Below are positions 54,049-63,318 of a DNA stretch of 64,000 nucleotides, piece by piece. The DNA comes from DATAFF01 sp963744915 (GTDB lineage: Bacteria; Pseudomonadota; Alphaproteobacteria; Rhizobiales; Aestuariivirgaceae): assembly GCA_963744915.1 (NCBI GenBank), contig CAVUUY010000014.1:1-64000 (forward strand), written 5' to 3'. The notes beneath the pieces are model-generated. The model searched no databases and was not told the DNA's origin. It saw nothing but the letters and a program-made list of their open reading frames with translations. The translations under genes were made by a program, and so were the position numbers. Position 1 is the stretch's first letter, and every line of letters begins with the position of its first letter.

Positions 54049-54384
54049 GGTATGCAATCCTGATCCCCTTTCAAGTTTTGCGTGGCGGTGAGCGGAAATT
54101 CGACACGCCTCCCGATATCCGTCGCCGGATCCACCATCAGCATGAAGGCGTGCACGGCATGTTGAACGACGTTTCTTGCGCATCTTACGCATTAACTTCT
54201 GAGCGGTCGTAAGATCTTGTCGGGAGCATCCTGGATTTTTCGTCATTGCCGGTGCAGGCGATCGGATTGTGGAATGTCGATAAACAATCACAGCGGCTGG
54301 CCAGGGACATTCCTGGCAGTACATTGTTGATCTTGCGTGGGCTTGGTCACATGCTGCACTGCTGGCCATTCTCAAGTTGCTCCC
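54049..54384. other. Intergenic; no supported gene
   Basis: Nothing recognised before the ligD-like relic on the minus strand. Confidence 0.45.
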
Positions 54385-54535
54385 TGGTCGGGCGACTATG
54401 CTTAATTTCTTGAACGATGATCTCGCCGTCAAAGATGGCAGCCTGCCAAGCGAGGTTAACGCAGGCCTCGACCACCCGGCGATAGGGTCCGGTCCAGTCC
54501 CGGCCATGGCGGGGAAAGGCTCTAACCTTGCCCGG
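54385..54535 (-). pseudogene. ligD ATP-dependent ligase fragment 2
   Basis: A minus-strand frame reads KVRAFPRHGRDWTGPYRRVV, EACVNLAWQAAIFDGEIIVQ, which is the same LigD region as fragment 1 (motif III, FDGEIIVQ) but a different copy. No other ligase motifs lie nearby. Relic of another end-joining ligase. Confidence 0.55.
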
Positions 54536-54658
54536 TCGTTGCGCTTGTTGCCCCATCGTTACTTTCTCAGGCCGTCAGAATTAACGCCACGGAACACTGA
54601 AGGAGTTGTCAGACATGGCCTTCTACTCTTAGTTTTGTATGGCCTAAATCAAAGAAGG

Positions 54659-54683
54659 CGCCCGCGGACAATTTCCGCGGGCG
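54659..54683. terminator. Hairpin downstream of the DUF892 gene
   Basis: CGCCCGCGGA and TCCGCGGGCG make a perfect ten-base-pair stem with loop CAATT. It lies about 50 bases past the stop of the minus-strand gene at 54735. On that strand a CTTCTTTGATTT stretch follows, so it can serve as its terminator. Confidence 0.6.
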
Positions 54684-54734
54684 TTGGCGCACCAACTGAC
54701 GAGGAAACTAAATTCCTCGGAACGTTCGGTGGAT

Positions 54735-55244
54735 CTATTCGGCGGCCGCCTGCTGCGCTTCCTGATTGACCACGGATTCCGCCAGTTCGCTCAAAGCCCG
54801 GTCTGTATCCTCTTCCTCGTCGAGCGTCTCCTTGAGAAGCTTGGCGCCTTCGTCGTTGCCAAGTTCATCTGCCCATGTAGCCAGTGTGCCATAACGAGTA
54901 ATCTCATAGTGCTCCACCGCTTGGGCTGCCGATATCAGGCCGGCATCGAGGGCGGCAGATCCTTTGTATTCTTCCATGATCTCCTGGCCTTCTGCGAGAA
55001 TGCCTTCAATGGCATCACACTTCTTGCCCTGCGGCTTCTGGTCGATGGAAGCAAAGACCTTTTCGAGACGAGCAACCTGCCCCTCAGTTTGGGCGTGGTG
55101 TTTCTCAAACGCGGCCTTGAGATCGGCGTTATGCGCCGCCTTTGCCATTTTCGGAAGTGACGTAAGGATTTTTTTCTCAGCGTAGAAGATGTCTTTAAGA
55201 GTGGCATGGAATAGATGGTTCAGGGTCTTAGGTTCTTTGACCAT
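54735..55244 (-). CDS. DUF892/YciE-like ferritin-fold protein
   Basis: A 169-residue four-helix protein starting MVKEPKTLNHLFHATLKDIF at 55244. Family segments are DIFYAEKKILTSLPKMAKAA, EKHHAQTEGQVARLEKVF and SAAQAVEHYEITRYGTLATW, with the helix Glu/His residues of the YciE/YciF family. These are stress-induced ferritin-like proteins. The C-terminus is a short alanine-glutamine tail. Confidence 0.88.
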   Translation of the reverse strand: MVKEPKTLNHLFHATLKDIFYAEKKILTSLPKMAKAAHNADLKAAFEKHHAQTEGQVARLEKVFASIDQKPQGKKCDAIEGILAEGQEIMEEYKGSAALDAGLISAAQAVEHYEITRYGTLATWADELGNDEGAKLLKETLDEEEDTDRALSELAESVVNQEAQQAAAE

Positions 55245-55633
55245 CAGATTGCTCCGGGGCGGATGTGTGGATGGGGGTATCCTCTTCCAACGTCTCCCGC
55301 GGCCGTGAGTTCCAATCAACTGGGATAGCTACTTTTTTGTCCAGATAGACGCGGCGAGCGCTTGGCATTGGCTTTAGTGGGCCGAGCGGCTCAGGCTCGA
55401 ACCTTATGATGGGGCCCCACCATCCACCGGAGTAGTCGAGGCCGAGGACCGCCCGAGGGTGACTAAATACTAAATTGTCCCTTCCACATTACAGCGCATT
55501 ACTCCGGAGCTTCGATAGCAGCGGCGTTCTGGTCAGTTTTTTTGCTCGACGGCTTCGGAATGGACAATGACACCGCCCTCACCCTCCGTGCTCGCTGGCG
55601 ACGCTGGAGCCCCCCTTCTAGCCGTCGTGAATT
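55245..55633. other. Intergenic, contains a dispersed repeat copy
   Basis: No supported gene. The block at 55493-55605 is repeated near 59283. Confidence 0.5.
55493..55605. repeat. Dispersed repeat, copy 2
   Basis: TAGCAGCGGCGTTCTGGTCA, the T run that follows, and GACAATGACACCGCC align with 59283-59400 (TAGCAGCGGTGTTCTAGGCA, GACCATGACACCACT). The copy ends where the 51719 copy would begin. Confidence 0.6.
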
Positions 55634-55840
55634 TCAAATGAGACACATTTCCACGGATGGACCTTGCGTCGCTTGAGGCCGATCGCCTTCCTGATCAGGA
55701 CCGCCTGTTCGGAAATTGGGACGGGCCCGAAGTATCTCGCCAGCGCAGGAAGCCGCCCACTCGATCAAACCCAGGTGAGCATAAGAGGCGGCGAGATTCC
55801 CACGATAGGGCGTCATGAGATGACTGAGTGTTCGGATCAA
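55634..55840 (-). pseudogene. TPR-containing protein fragment (adenylate-cyclase-like C-terminus)
   Basis: A minus-strand frame reads RGNLAASYAHLGLIEWAASC, GEILRARPNFRTG, a tetratricopeptide repeat seen at the C-terminus of rhizobial class III adenylate cyclases with TolB-like middles. The cyclase domain is not present. A frameshift after PNFRTG leads into unrelated sequence. Relic. Confidence 0.5.
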
Positions 55841-55913
55841 CTCTTCGTGGCGCGGGATGCAGTGGGTTTTTCATGGCAGTGTTCAGATCGCCATGAGGCG
55901 CTAGGATAGCACC

Positions 55914-56990
55914 ATGAAAATCGGCGCGATCGACACCTTCACGCTACGCATCCCGACTTCTGAGCCCATCGCCTTGGACTTTCCCGAGCATCGTCTGGTG
56001 GTCGCCCGCATTCATACCGACGGCGGCCTTAACGGGCTGGGCTACGCGCTCGTCTTCGGCGGTGATGGGTCGGAGGCGGTGGAAGCCTACGCGCGGCGTC
56101 TCGGCGCCCTGCTGGTGGGCGAGGACCCGATCATGGTGGGCAAACTGTGGGAGAAGATGTTCCGCGCCGATCGCGGGATCCGCCGGGTGGGGATTGCCGG
56201 ATATGCGGTCGCCGCGCTCGACATCGCGCTGTGGGACATCGCCGGCAAGGCCGCTAACCAGCCGCTGGCTCGACTCTGGGGGGCGGTCACCGATCGCGTA
56301 GCAGCCTATGGCAGTGGTGGGTGGGGTACCTACACGGTCAACGATCTCGTCGCCGAGGCAAAGCGCTACGCTTCGATGGGGTGCCGGTACTACAAGCTGA
56401 AGATCCACGCCGCCGACCCCCGCGAGAATCGGGAGCGCGTCGAAGCCGTAAAGAAGGCCCTCGGCGATGCGGTTAGATTAATGGTGGACGTCAACCAGAA
56501 GCTCGACGTCCAGGGCGCCATCCGACAGGCACAGCTGCTGGAGGACCTCGACCTCGTCTGGTACGAGGAGCCTGTTCTCGCCGATGACCTCGCCGCCTGC
56601 GCAGAAGTCGCCCGCGCCATCAAGATTCCCGTAGCCACCGGCGAGAACAACTACACGCGTTTCGAGTTCCGCGAGGCACTCGAGCGCCGCGCCGCGACCT
56701 ACCTCATGCCCGACGTCTGCCGCGCCAATGGCTTCACCGAGACCCTCCGTATCGGCGCCTTGGCCGCCGCCCACCAAGTCGCCGTGTCACCACATGTCGT
56801 GCATGAGCTTTCCATCCAAGTGGCGGCTGCGCTTCCAAACTCGTTCCTGGTCGAGTTCATCAACTGGACGCCTGATGATCTCTTCGAGGGGATGCCACGG
56901 TGCGAAGACGGAGCGTTCCGCATTTCGTCGCGACCGGGCCATGGCATCGCACTCACGCCAAGCGCAGAGAAGAAGTACCGGATGGCCTGA
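55914..56990 (+). CDS. Enolase-superfamily enzyme (mandelate racemase/muconate lactonizing type)
   Basis: A 358-residue enzyme starting MKIGAIDTFTLRIPTSEPIA. The catalytic bases are KLK (K161 and K163), metal ligands are D192 (VDVNQ), E218 or E219 (WYEEP) and E244 (ATGENNY), and H294/H297 (SPHVVHELS) match the family general base. Members racemise or dehydrate acids such as mandelate, or open lactones. The capping domain (residues 1-130) is present. The substrate is unknown. Intact. Confidence 0.9.
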   Translation: MKIGAIDTFTLRIPTSEPIALDFPEHRLVVARIHTDGGLNGLGYALVFGGDGSEAVEAYARRLGALLVGEDPIMVGKLWEKMFRADRGIRRVGIAGYAVAALDIALWDIAGKAANQPLARLWGAVTDRVAAYGSGGWGTYTVNDLVAEAKRYASMGCRYYKLKIHAADPRENRERVEAVKKALGDAVRLMVDVNQKLDVQGAIRQAQLLEDLDLVWYEEPVLADDLAACAEVARAIKIPVATGENNYTRFEFREALERRAATYLMPDVCRANGFTETLRIGALAAAHQVAVSPHVVHELSIQVAAALPNSFLVEFINWTPDDLFEGMPRCEDGAFRISSRPGHGIALTPSAEKKYRMA

Positions 56991-57325
56991 CCTCCGTCGG
57001 AAGAGAGATGTGAGAGGAAACTGTTCCTTCAGCGACGGACGCGACTACCATTGGAGGACCCGTGAATAATTCTCCTTCGACCGCGTGCTCATCGCGCAAG
57101 TGTGGTCCATTTTGTCGCAGATGGTTTCGATTACCAGTCACGAGTGGGGCTCGCTCGTGACCGGCTAAGCAGCAGCGCGCTCCATCGGTAAGCGGGGGGG
57201 CGCCGGTGGAGAGCCTGGGGCGCCCCATCTTTGTGGCCCTCCCAATCCTCACTCCGCTGCCGCCGGTAATGCGGGCAGTGTCGCCGTAGACGGCTGCGTC
57301 CAAGTCGGACGCTACTCCGGTTTCT
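56991..57325. other. Intergenic; no supported gene
   Basis: Short frames only, including on the minus strand; no family seen. Confidence 0.5.
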
Positions 57326-57733
57326 CTAGACGCGAATGGTGATAATAATTGTAAGCGGACAACACGACACGTCTATCTTTACCTTGGTTTTCTGTGCACT
57401 GCTGCCGCCACTCTTGTCAACTAATACGATTTTGGCTCCCTCCAGCTGCCGAGCCGAAAAACCATGCTTCTGTAGCAGTGCGCGTGCTTGGCTGTCGTCT
57501 TTCGCCTTCACGGCCTCAGCAAGCGCCGCTGTATCGGCGCGAGAAGCTTTGATCGATGCTTGGGCCGCCTTGGCCGATTGTTCGGCGCTTGCAAGGTCGG
57601 CCTTTGTCGCCGCGACTGGCATAGCCGTCGTACCGCCGCGGGGCATCCCCGATAAATCGGGGACGACCGCAAATGACGGAGTCGAAGCAAGTGTCACTGT
57701 TACTGCAAAGAGCACTAGCGCATTGAGTTTCAT
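57326..57733 (-). CDS. Secreted small protein with a Cys-Cys tail
   Basis: A 135-residue protein starting MKLNALVLFAVTVTLASTPS, a signal peptide with cleavage near SFA. The middle is a helix rich in Ala, Lys and Glu (TKADLASAEQSAKAAQASIK, RADTAALAEAVKAKDDSQAR). The end is striking: KIDVSCCPLTIIITIRV, a beta-prone, cysteine-containing tail after a serine/lysine linker. It could be an exported peptide precursor or a membrane-associated stress protein. Not a recognised family. Confidence 0.65.
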   Translation of the reverse strand: MKLNALVLFAVTVTLASTPSFAVVPDLSGMPRGGTTAMPVAATKADLASAEQSAKAAQASIKASRADTAALAEAVKAKDDSQARALLQKHGFSARQLEGAKIVLVDKSGGSSAQKTKVKIDVSCCPLTIIITIRV

Positions 57734-58875
57734 GAGGATTCCCTTGTTGATCTCAACCAAGCATCGAGAAATGGCACGTTGGGATAAGGGCCCGCGTCTT
57801 AGCCCGTTTCTGATTGTGTCGTAAAGGCTCGCGCACCTGCTCATGCTATCGTAACGTCGCGATCCTTTTCTGCCCTCCAATGACCGGTCAAGAACGGGTG
57901 ACTTGGCGACCTTCATGGTAGGCCATCATAGCTTCTTTACCATGAAATTCGGATACTCGCCTGTCGCGCCAGGCACCCGACAATCGCCCGCGCCCAAATG
58001 GGGAAATCGATTTTCATGTTCCTGGCGCCGCAAACTTTTCATGAACCGACAAATGCACCGCTAGCACAGTCTCGCATTCCTGAAGCACGATCCTCGCAAA
58101 ATCGGCGTTGTGGCCGCTGCCCTCCATGCTCCTGATAACTCGCGGCACCGACTGATCCGCTCCTGACTCTGCGAGACACGCGTCTTAACGGCTACGAGAT
58201 CTCGCAGTATCGTGTCATGGTCCATGCCGTCTCGGTGTCAAAGGGATGCGGAGCGTATCTACGTGATGGTACGATTCCGCAGACTCTGCTGGACTCATTC
58301 ACATAAGGCGAATAATCGGCAATGGAAAGGCGGCCAACCTTTCGGCAAAGCCGCCTCCCACTGGCGGCCAGCCTTTCAGCAAAACCGCTTCCGTTGCGTT
58401 TCCTAATTTTTTTGGATCTTGCGCCGATCACCAGCGCCAGAATGGTCACCAAAGTTGCTGGCCAAAAGAGCTATGCGCCTCCATCGGTGCAATAGCGAGT
58501 CAATTCGAAGTAAGATGTTCTTGGCAGAGCGGCCAGGGCGATCGAGTTCACGATGGGGTGGCACGCCTTATGCTGAAGGCTTCTCGGTCCGCCAAACCGC
58601 CGGTCTGTCCCAGCGGTTTGCTACACATGCGCTGCCGAGTTCATTACTGTGGATCACTTTTGGTCGTGAACCTGTCGAGCGGGAAGGATCAAGCGGTTCT
58701 GATGTTCAGGTCGATCGTCACGCGGACTGGATTCTTCCGGCCTCTAAGCGGTCCTTAATCATCTGACGCGCCATTTCGCAGAAGGGCCAGGAGCGGACTT
58801 GTAAGCGAAGCCCAATTGCGCAATGCTTTTGCTCAAGAACATGTCGTTCTGAGGATTCAGCGAGACTGTGGCCTT
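57734..58875. other. Intergenic; tandem repeat only
   Basis: About 1.1 kb with no supported gene. It includes the short tandem repeat at 58329-58395. Confidence 0.45.
58329..58395. repeat. Two-copy tandem repeat, period 34
   Basis: GGCGGCCAACCTTTCGGCAA followed by AGCCGCC, then 34 bases later GGCGGCCAGCCTTTCAGCAA and AACCGCT. Imperfect. No known role. Confidence 0.6.
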
Positions 58876-59190
58876 ATGAAGTACATGATCAGTTGGAACG
58901 AACGTTCGCAAGGATCGCCGATCGAGTACGAGAACGCCCAGATGCGCATTCTGGAGGTTTTCACCCAATGGAAGGCGCCTGACAATTTCAAGATCGAGAT
59001 GTTCGTCATACGGGTGGGCGACTGGGGCGGGTATATGCTGCTGGACTGCGACGACCCGTTGGCGGTTCACAAGTTCTGTTCGATGTTACCTGCTTTCGAG
59101 TTCCAGGCACGGCCCGTGGTTCCGGTTATGGACGCCGTCCGGGTCGAACTCGAAGCGATGGCCTTCCGTGATGGGCTCAAAGCCAAGTGA
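58876..59190 (+). CDS. DUF3303 protein
   Basis: A 104-residue protein starting MKYMISWNERSQGSPIEYEN, with KIEMFVIRVGDWGGYMLLDC and the C-terminal MDAVRVELEAM. It is a full-length single DUF3303 domain. The family folds like a dimeric alpha-beta barrel; its function is unknown. The start at 58876 follows the family boundary; the open frame reaches 58816. Confidence 0.85.
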   Translation: MKYMISWNERSQGSPIEYENAQMRILEVFTQWKAPDNFKIEMFVIRVGDWGGYMLLDCDDPLAVHKFCSMLPAFEFQARPVVPVMDAVRVELEAMAFRDGLKAK

Positions 59191-59282
59191 TATGCCCAAC
59201 CGACATTCGAGAACATCAGATCGCACTCGCATCTTAGTAACCGGCGGCACTAGCGTTTGTATCCGTGTGCTTCCACCTGGCA

Positions 59283-59450
59283 AACCTAACCGCATCATTC
59301 CGTAGCCTCGCTAGCAGCGGTGTTCTAGGCAGTTTTTTGCCCGGGCGCTGCGAGATGGACCATGACACCACTCTGCCCCTTCTCGCTTGCTGGCGGGCGC
59401 CTGTCGCAAAAATCACTGCGGCGGCGCGCCGGATGTCGCCGGGCTTCAGC
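59283..59450. repeat. Dispersed repeat, copy 3 (most complete)
   Basis: The 5' half matches 55493-55605 and the 3' half matches 51719-51800, so this copy contains both. GCGCCTGTCGCAAAAATCAC is identical in two copies. No open frame is preserved among copies, which suggests a non-coding or mobile element. Confidence 0.6.
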
Positions 59451-60086
59451 CTGAAGCGACCAGCCTTCTGCAGATCGTCCTCCACTTGAATCTGCGGCAC
59501 GTCCTTCTGCATCTTCTTATGCAGGTCGACGAGGCCCTCCACGCCCGAAAGCGCCTCCCTTGACGACATAGCCGCCGGGAATGGCTCCGCGGTCCAGGGT
59601 TTGGAAGTCAGGTCGCCACTTCACGAAGATGAGGTTGTTGCCGCTTACAGCCTGACCGGTGGACCTCGGCCTCCCGCTCATCCTGAAACCATGCCTTGTC
59701 CTGAGGCGGCTTGAGAAGCCGAAGGGTTTTCTCGGCAGTCTTCATTTCGCCTCCTGTCAACAATCCTTGGAACGCCCGGCGATCAAGGTCGCGGAAGATG
59801 TTTGTCTGCTCCGCACTGATACCGCCCTGTCGACGGCAGAACTTGACCCACAATTCCTGGACATCGCTCGGATCGAGAGTCTCAGAGCGGTTGATCGAGC
59901 GGTCGCCCTGGCGGCACTGCGTTCCAGGCAGATTCGCTTGGCGGTGGCCATAGGCCGGCCTGAGCACCGGACCTTGTCGGCATGATATTCGTATTGGGGC
60001 GAGCCGGGATGGAATCCCGTGAGGTGTCTGTGCAGATAGTTTAGGGCGGCTTTTATGGAAGTTCGAGCGACCATCGTTCCTCTGGC

Positions 60087-60119
60087 GGTATCTCAAGGGG
60101 GTATACCCCTTCAGATACC
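60087..60119. promoter_or_regulatory. Operator-like nested dyad
   Basis: GGTATCT at 60087-60093 and AGATACC at 60113-60119 flank GGGGTATACCCC (60098-60109), a perfect palindrome. The whole is 33 bases and symmetric to within one base. It lies 95-125 bases past the end of the small gene at 60214, beyond the replication module. Could be a repressor operator or a replication-related hairpin. Confidence 0.5.
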
Positions 60120-60213
60120 GATCGATAAGCTATTGATCTTTTGATGATTTCTGGAACCGGATTTGCGGTTCTGGTACCATTGTAGCGGCAGACCGTTTTT
60201 GGTCCTCGTTCAT

Positions 60214-60411
60214 TTACGGAACCGGCGACCGCTGTGAGGTCCCATCATCAGATCGTCTAGCATGGCGCTGAAGGCCCGCAATGCCAGGCGGCCGGCTCTC
60301 ATGGGCTGTGGGGGCCGTCACAAGCGTCACATCCGCTTCTTTGACAGTCTCGTAGCTCAGCATCTCTCGCTGCCCCGTTTCTCTAAATTTCAAGTGAGGC
60401 GTGAGGTTCAT
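60214..60411 (-). CDS. Small phage-like protein, possibly frameshifted
   Basis: The ATG overlaps the stop of the HTH protein gene (ATGA at 60408-60411). The frame reads MNLTPHLKFRETGQREMLSY and ends RSPVP (65 residues). Another frame in the same place ends MLDDLMMGPHSGRRFRK, which is more protein-like, so one indel may separate the real halves. Function unknown. Confidence 0.35.
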   Translation of the reverse strand: MNLTPHLKFRETGQREMLSYETVKEADVTLVTAPTAHESRPPGIAGLQRHARRSDDGTSQRSPVP

Positions 60412-61272
60412 CGCCGTGCTCCTGTGGCCAGGGCAGAAACAAGCAGCTGAGAAATCATCTCTGGCGGAACGAGGCAGCCTTTCTTGCCGGGCCGCGGCCC
60501 AAACTGAGGCGACCACTGTTTCTTGCTGATGGCGGCCTGGATCCGCGGCACCCAATCAGCCACAGTGAATTTCTTGGGATCTGGAGGCGGCGGAAATTCC
60601 CTGTCCATGGCTGCGGTGATGTACGGGACCGGATCGCCAGTCCCGGCCTTCCGAGCAGCCCGGACGATCGCGCGGAACTTTTCTTTGCCTTCGTCAGAAG
60701 GCGCTCTCTTGATCCACAGCCCAATCAGGCTCCGTCTCTTGGGTTCTGGAATGAGAGCTTTTGCCTCTTTCCAAGCCAATGCATTCACTGAAGGCGCGTC
60801 AGCGCCCGCTTCGACAGAAGCGGAATGCTCTCGAAGAGAGTTTGTTATCTGTAAGTATTTATTATGGTCCTGATTTGCCGGATACGGCTCAGCCGGAAGC
60901 GGCTTTTCAGGAAGCGGCTCCGTTTCCGGATTTTCAGGAAGCGGCTCAGGAACCCCTTTCTTTTTTCTCCAAAGCCCTCTGTGGTTCGTCATAGACGACG
61001 TATTCATAGGCTCCAAATTGCTGGGATTCCGCCTCGCGAACTTGCCGGCGAATGATGTAGCCCCTATTCATCAGGTCAACGAGTAGCCGATACGCCTTAT
61101 CGCGGCCGATTGATCCGCGTCCCTTGAGATGCTCGATACAGACGCGCCAATTATCAGGACGGCTCAGGAGATAGGTCAGCAGGCCCAAAGCCTCGAAGCT
61201 CAAGCCCTCGTCGGTGATCGGCTCATTTGGGACGGTCGTAAAATGGCGATTGACCTTGCGACGAATGATCAT
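60408..61272 (-). pseudogene. HTH replication-type protein, one frameshift
   Basis: From 61272 the N-terminal frame reads MIIRRKVNRHFTTVPNEPIT and a winged-helix-like part LGLLTYLLSRPDNWRVCIEH, RGSIGRDKAYRLLVDLMNRG. At an A-rich run near 60975 the frame stops (EKKERGS) while another continues GVPEPLPENPETEPLPEKPL and then APSDEGKEKFRAIVRAARKA to 60408. Total length is 3n+1, so an indel or a +1 shift joins them; two overlapping genes are the alternative. Such proteins act with phage or plasmid DnaB helicases, as here. Confidence 0.6.
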
Positions 61273-62699
61273 GCGACTACCTCATTGGGATCGCGAATGA
61301 CGTTCGAGCCCATGTCGCACGAAAGATTGACGGTGCTGATTGGCCCGGAGCGCTGCTTGGCGAGGATTAGTTCCATGCGGTTCTTGTAGCGCATGAGATC
61401 ACCGATGCGGTCCGCCTCGTCCTCGACATTCCGGCAGCGCTGCCTTTCGAGGTAGTAGGCTTCGCGATAGATGAATGCGACCACATCGGCGTCCTGCTCG
61501 ATTGCGCCCAATTCCCGAACATCAGCCAAGCTCGGCCGCTTGTCGTCTCTGCCCTCAACAGCCCTGTTGAGCTGAGCGAGGGCAATGACCGGGCAGTTCA
61601 GGCGCTTCGCAGCTTCGGCCAGGCGAGCCGAGATTTCCGTGTATTCCGAGACTTTGGACTGTGCGCCGGGATGCCGCATCTTGTGGATGTGATCGACAAT
61701 CACAAGGTCGAGTGTCTTGCCTGTGCTCTTGAGCTTTGCGCCAATGACGCGAGCCCGCGCCTCGATCTCGGTAGCCGTCAGACCAGGTTCATCCTCGATG
61801 AGGAGCGGCCAATCCTTCATCTCCTCCGCGGCCTGAGCGGCATAGTAGGCCTCGCTCTCCGAGATCTCGCCGCGCAGGAGGCCCTGATAGCTTGGGCAGG
61901 GCCTTCCTGGCTGCCATAGCCTTGATGCCAGTATCCGGGGTGACAGCAGCGCCTCCGGCATTTCGAGAGAGAAATAGGCGACCCCGCCACCGTGCTCGGC
62001 GACATTCATTGCGAGTTGGACCGCAAGAGCAGTCTTGCCCATCGATGGCCTGGCACCGATGACGACGTATTCGCCTCTGCGAAGGCCTCCTGTGGCGGCG
62101 TCCAGAGCCTTGAGATAGGTTGGAATTGCGTTGGGGTCAGGCTCACCAGCCCTCAGCCGCTTCAGCCGGGCAATGGCGTTGGCAGAGGCTTCGGCAAGGG
62201 TGAAGCAGGTCTTGCGCTCGTGGGCACCGTCGAAAATACCGGTTACCTCCTCAAGGTGCTGGGAAAGGTTAACCCGGAAATCACTGTCGCTTGTGTCGCC
62301 GGCCCTTTCGATCGCGTCTGTGCAACTGGCAATGACACGACGCCGATCGGCGAGTTCGCGAATGAGGTGCGAATGGCTCCCGATCGCGATGGAAGGCGCA
62401 GCGTTGCGAATCAGACCGGCGATGTAACCGAAGCCGCCGACCTGGCTTAGCGCTTCATCACCATCCAGTTTGGACTTGAGCACGATGGGTGAGACAATGC
62501 CCTTGGCAGCCATGTCGACAATGGCCGCATAGATTCGGGCATGTAACGGCTCGCTGAAGTGGTCCGGCCGCAGCGATCCGGTCACCAGCGTCCAGGCATC
62601 GCTGCCATCAAGCAATGCACCGAGAAGTCCCTGCTCAGCCTCTAGGTTCTGAGGCCGTCGAGGCCATTCTTTTGGCAAATATGAGGGGAGCGCGGTCAA
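61269..62699 (-). CDS. dnaB: Phage-type replicative DnaB helicase
   Basis: A 476-residue hexameric helicase. The N-terminal DnaB domain (about 18-120: NLEAEQGLLGALLDGSDAWT) is followed by the RecA-like core with Walker A GARPSMGKT at 215-223, the loop YFSLEMPEALLSPRIL, the Walker B region DLVIVDHIHKM, and ALAQLNRAVEGRDDKRPSLA. It overlaps the HTH gene by four bases and the gene upstream by four (ATGA). A chromosomal DnaB would have different neighbours, so this is an accessory replication module. Confidence 0.92.
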   Translation of the reverse strand: MTALPSYLPKEWPRRPQNLEAEQGLLGALLDGSDAWTLVTGSLRPDHFSEPLHARIYAAIVDMAAKGIVSPIVLKSKLDGDEALSQVGGFGYIAGLIRNAAPSIAIGSHSHLIRELADRRRVIASCTDAIERAGDTSDSDFRVNLSQHLEEVTGIFDGAHERKTCFTLAEASANAIARLKRLRAGEPDPNAIPTYLKALDAATGGLRRGEYVVIGARPSMGKTALAVQLAMNVAEHGGGVAYFSLEMPEALLSPRILASRLWQPGRPCPSYQGLLRGEISESEAYYAAQAAEEMKDWPLLIEDEPGLTATEIEARARVIGAKLKSTGKTLDLVIVDHIHKMRHPGAQSKVSEYTEISARLAEAAKRLNCPVIALAQLNRAVEGRDDKRPSLADVRELGAIEQDADVVAFIYREAYYLERQRCRNVEDEADRIGDLMRYKNRMELILAKQRSGPISTVNLSCDMGSNVIRDPNEVVA

Positions 62700-63070
62700 G
62701 TCGAGTTGCCTTCAACCTCGGCCATCCGGCGCAACCAAAGCTTCTCGATGGCCATTCGTGCGAGTGCAGGGCGTGGATCCAGTGGACGGTTCAAATATGT
62801 CGTTCGCAGCAAGCGATGAACCGGACCGTTGGAGATCGAAGCTCTGGAGCGGGATGCCGGAAATGGAATGACGGTGCCGGCTAGCTTGTTGGCGCGGTCC
62901 GGATTGACCGGGCCTGCATCACGCTTTACAAACACGCCGCGGCTTGTCGAAGGGTCGCAAGGTCTTTGGAGAGAGATTTTCGCGCCGTCGCCGATGCCAG
63001 TCGGGGCGGCGCATTTCTTTTCAATGGGTACTCTCTCCCCTCGGGCGCCTGGCCCATTGGGATAATTCAT
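62696..63070 (-). CDS. Hypothetical protein of the replication module
   Basis: A 124-residue frame starting MNYPNGPGARGERVPIEKKC at 63070. It overlaps the dnaB start by four bases and the upstream gene stop by four. Composition is rich in Arg and Pro; the C-terminus reads RMAIEKLWLRRMAEVEGNST. Position between the excisionase-like gene and dnaB suggests a replication accessory role, but no family is seen. Confidence 0.5.
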   Translation of the reverse strand: MNYPNGPGARGERVPIEKKCAAPTGIGDGAKISLQRPCDPSTSRGVFVKRDAGPVNPDRANKLAGTVIPFPASRSRASISNGPVHRLLRTTYLNRPLDPRPALARMAIEKLWLRRMAEVEGNST

Positions 63071-63318
63071 TCGGGTTCTCCTTGCGGATTTTGCAGCGAA
63101 GGCCGGCATCTGAGGCTGCTCAGGCCGCGATCGAGTGGAGGGTTTTGGGGAGGGCCAAGCCAAGCCCTTGCATCATCGACAGTAATGATGGTTTTTCGTC
63201 CGACCTTGGTCAGTCTGAGGCGTCCGATTTTGGCTTCCTCGTAGACTTGAGACCTGCCGATTGACGCCCAATTGCAGAAGCTGGGAATGTCGAAGGCACC
63301 GCGAGATTCAAGTTGCAC
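63067..63318 (-). CDS. Excisionase/AlpA-like HTH protein
   Basis: From a GTG at 63318 behind GGAG: the core reads FDIPSFCNWASIGRSQVYEE, then KIGRLRLTKVGRKTIITVDD and ARAWLG. This is the winged-helix pattern of HTH_17 proteins (excisionases, AlpA). An upstream frame to 63402 is possible. It would control the replication or excision of the module. The C-terminal tail is proline- and arginine-rich. Confidence 0.7.
   Translation of the reverse strand: MQLESRGAFDIPSFCNWASIGRSQVYEEAKIGRLRLTKVGRKTIITVDDARAWLGPPQNPPLDRGLSSLRCRPSLQNPQGEPE

Larger units (their letters stand above)
59191..60213. other. Gene-poor region with repeat and dyad elements
   Basis: No supported gene. Minus-strand frames near 59608-60096 are fragmentary and not recognised (one contains ELWVKFCRRQGGISAEQTNI, which may be a phage remnant). 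It holds a dispersed repeat copy (59283-59450), a strong dyad (60087-60119) and a hairpin GAACCG/CGGTTC (60154-60171). Confidence 0.4.

Noticed and set aside
60946..61016. Programmed frameshift in the phage HTH gene
   Set aside because: The join would need a +1 shift without a classic slippery site; an indel or two overlapping genes is simpler.
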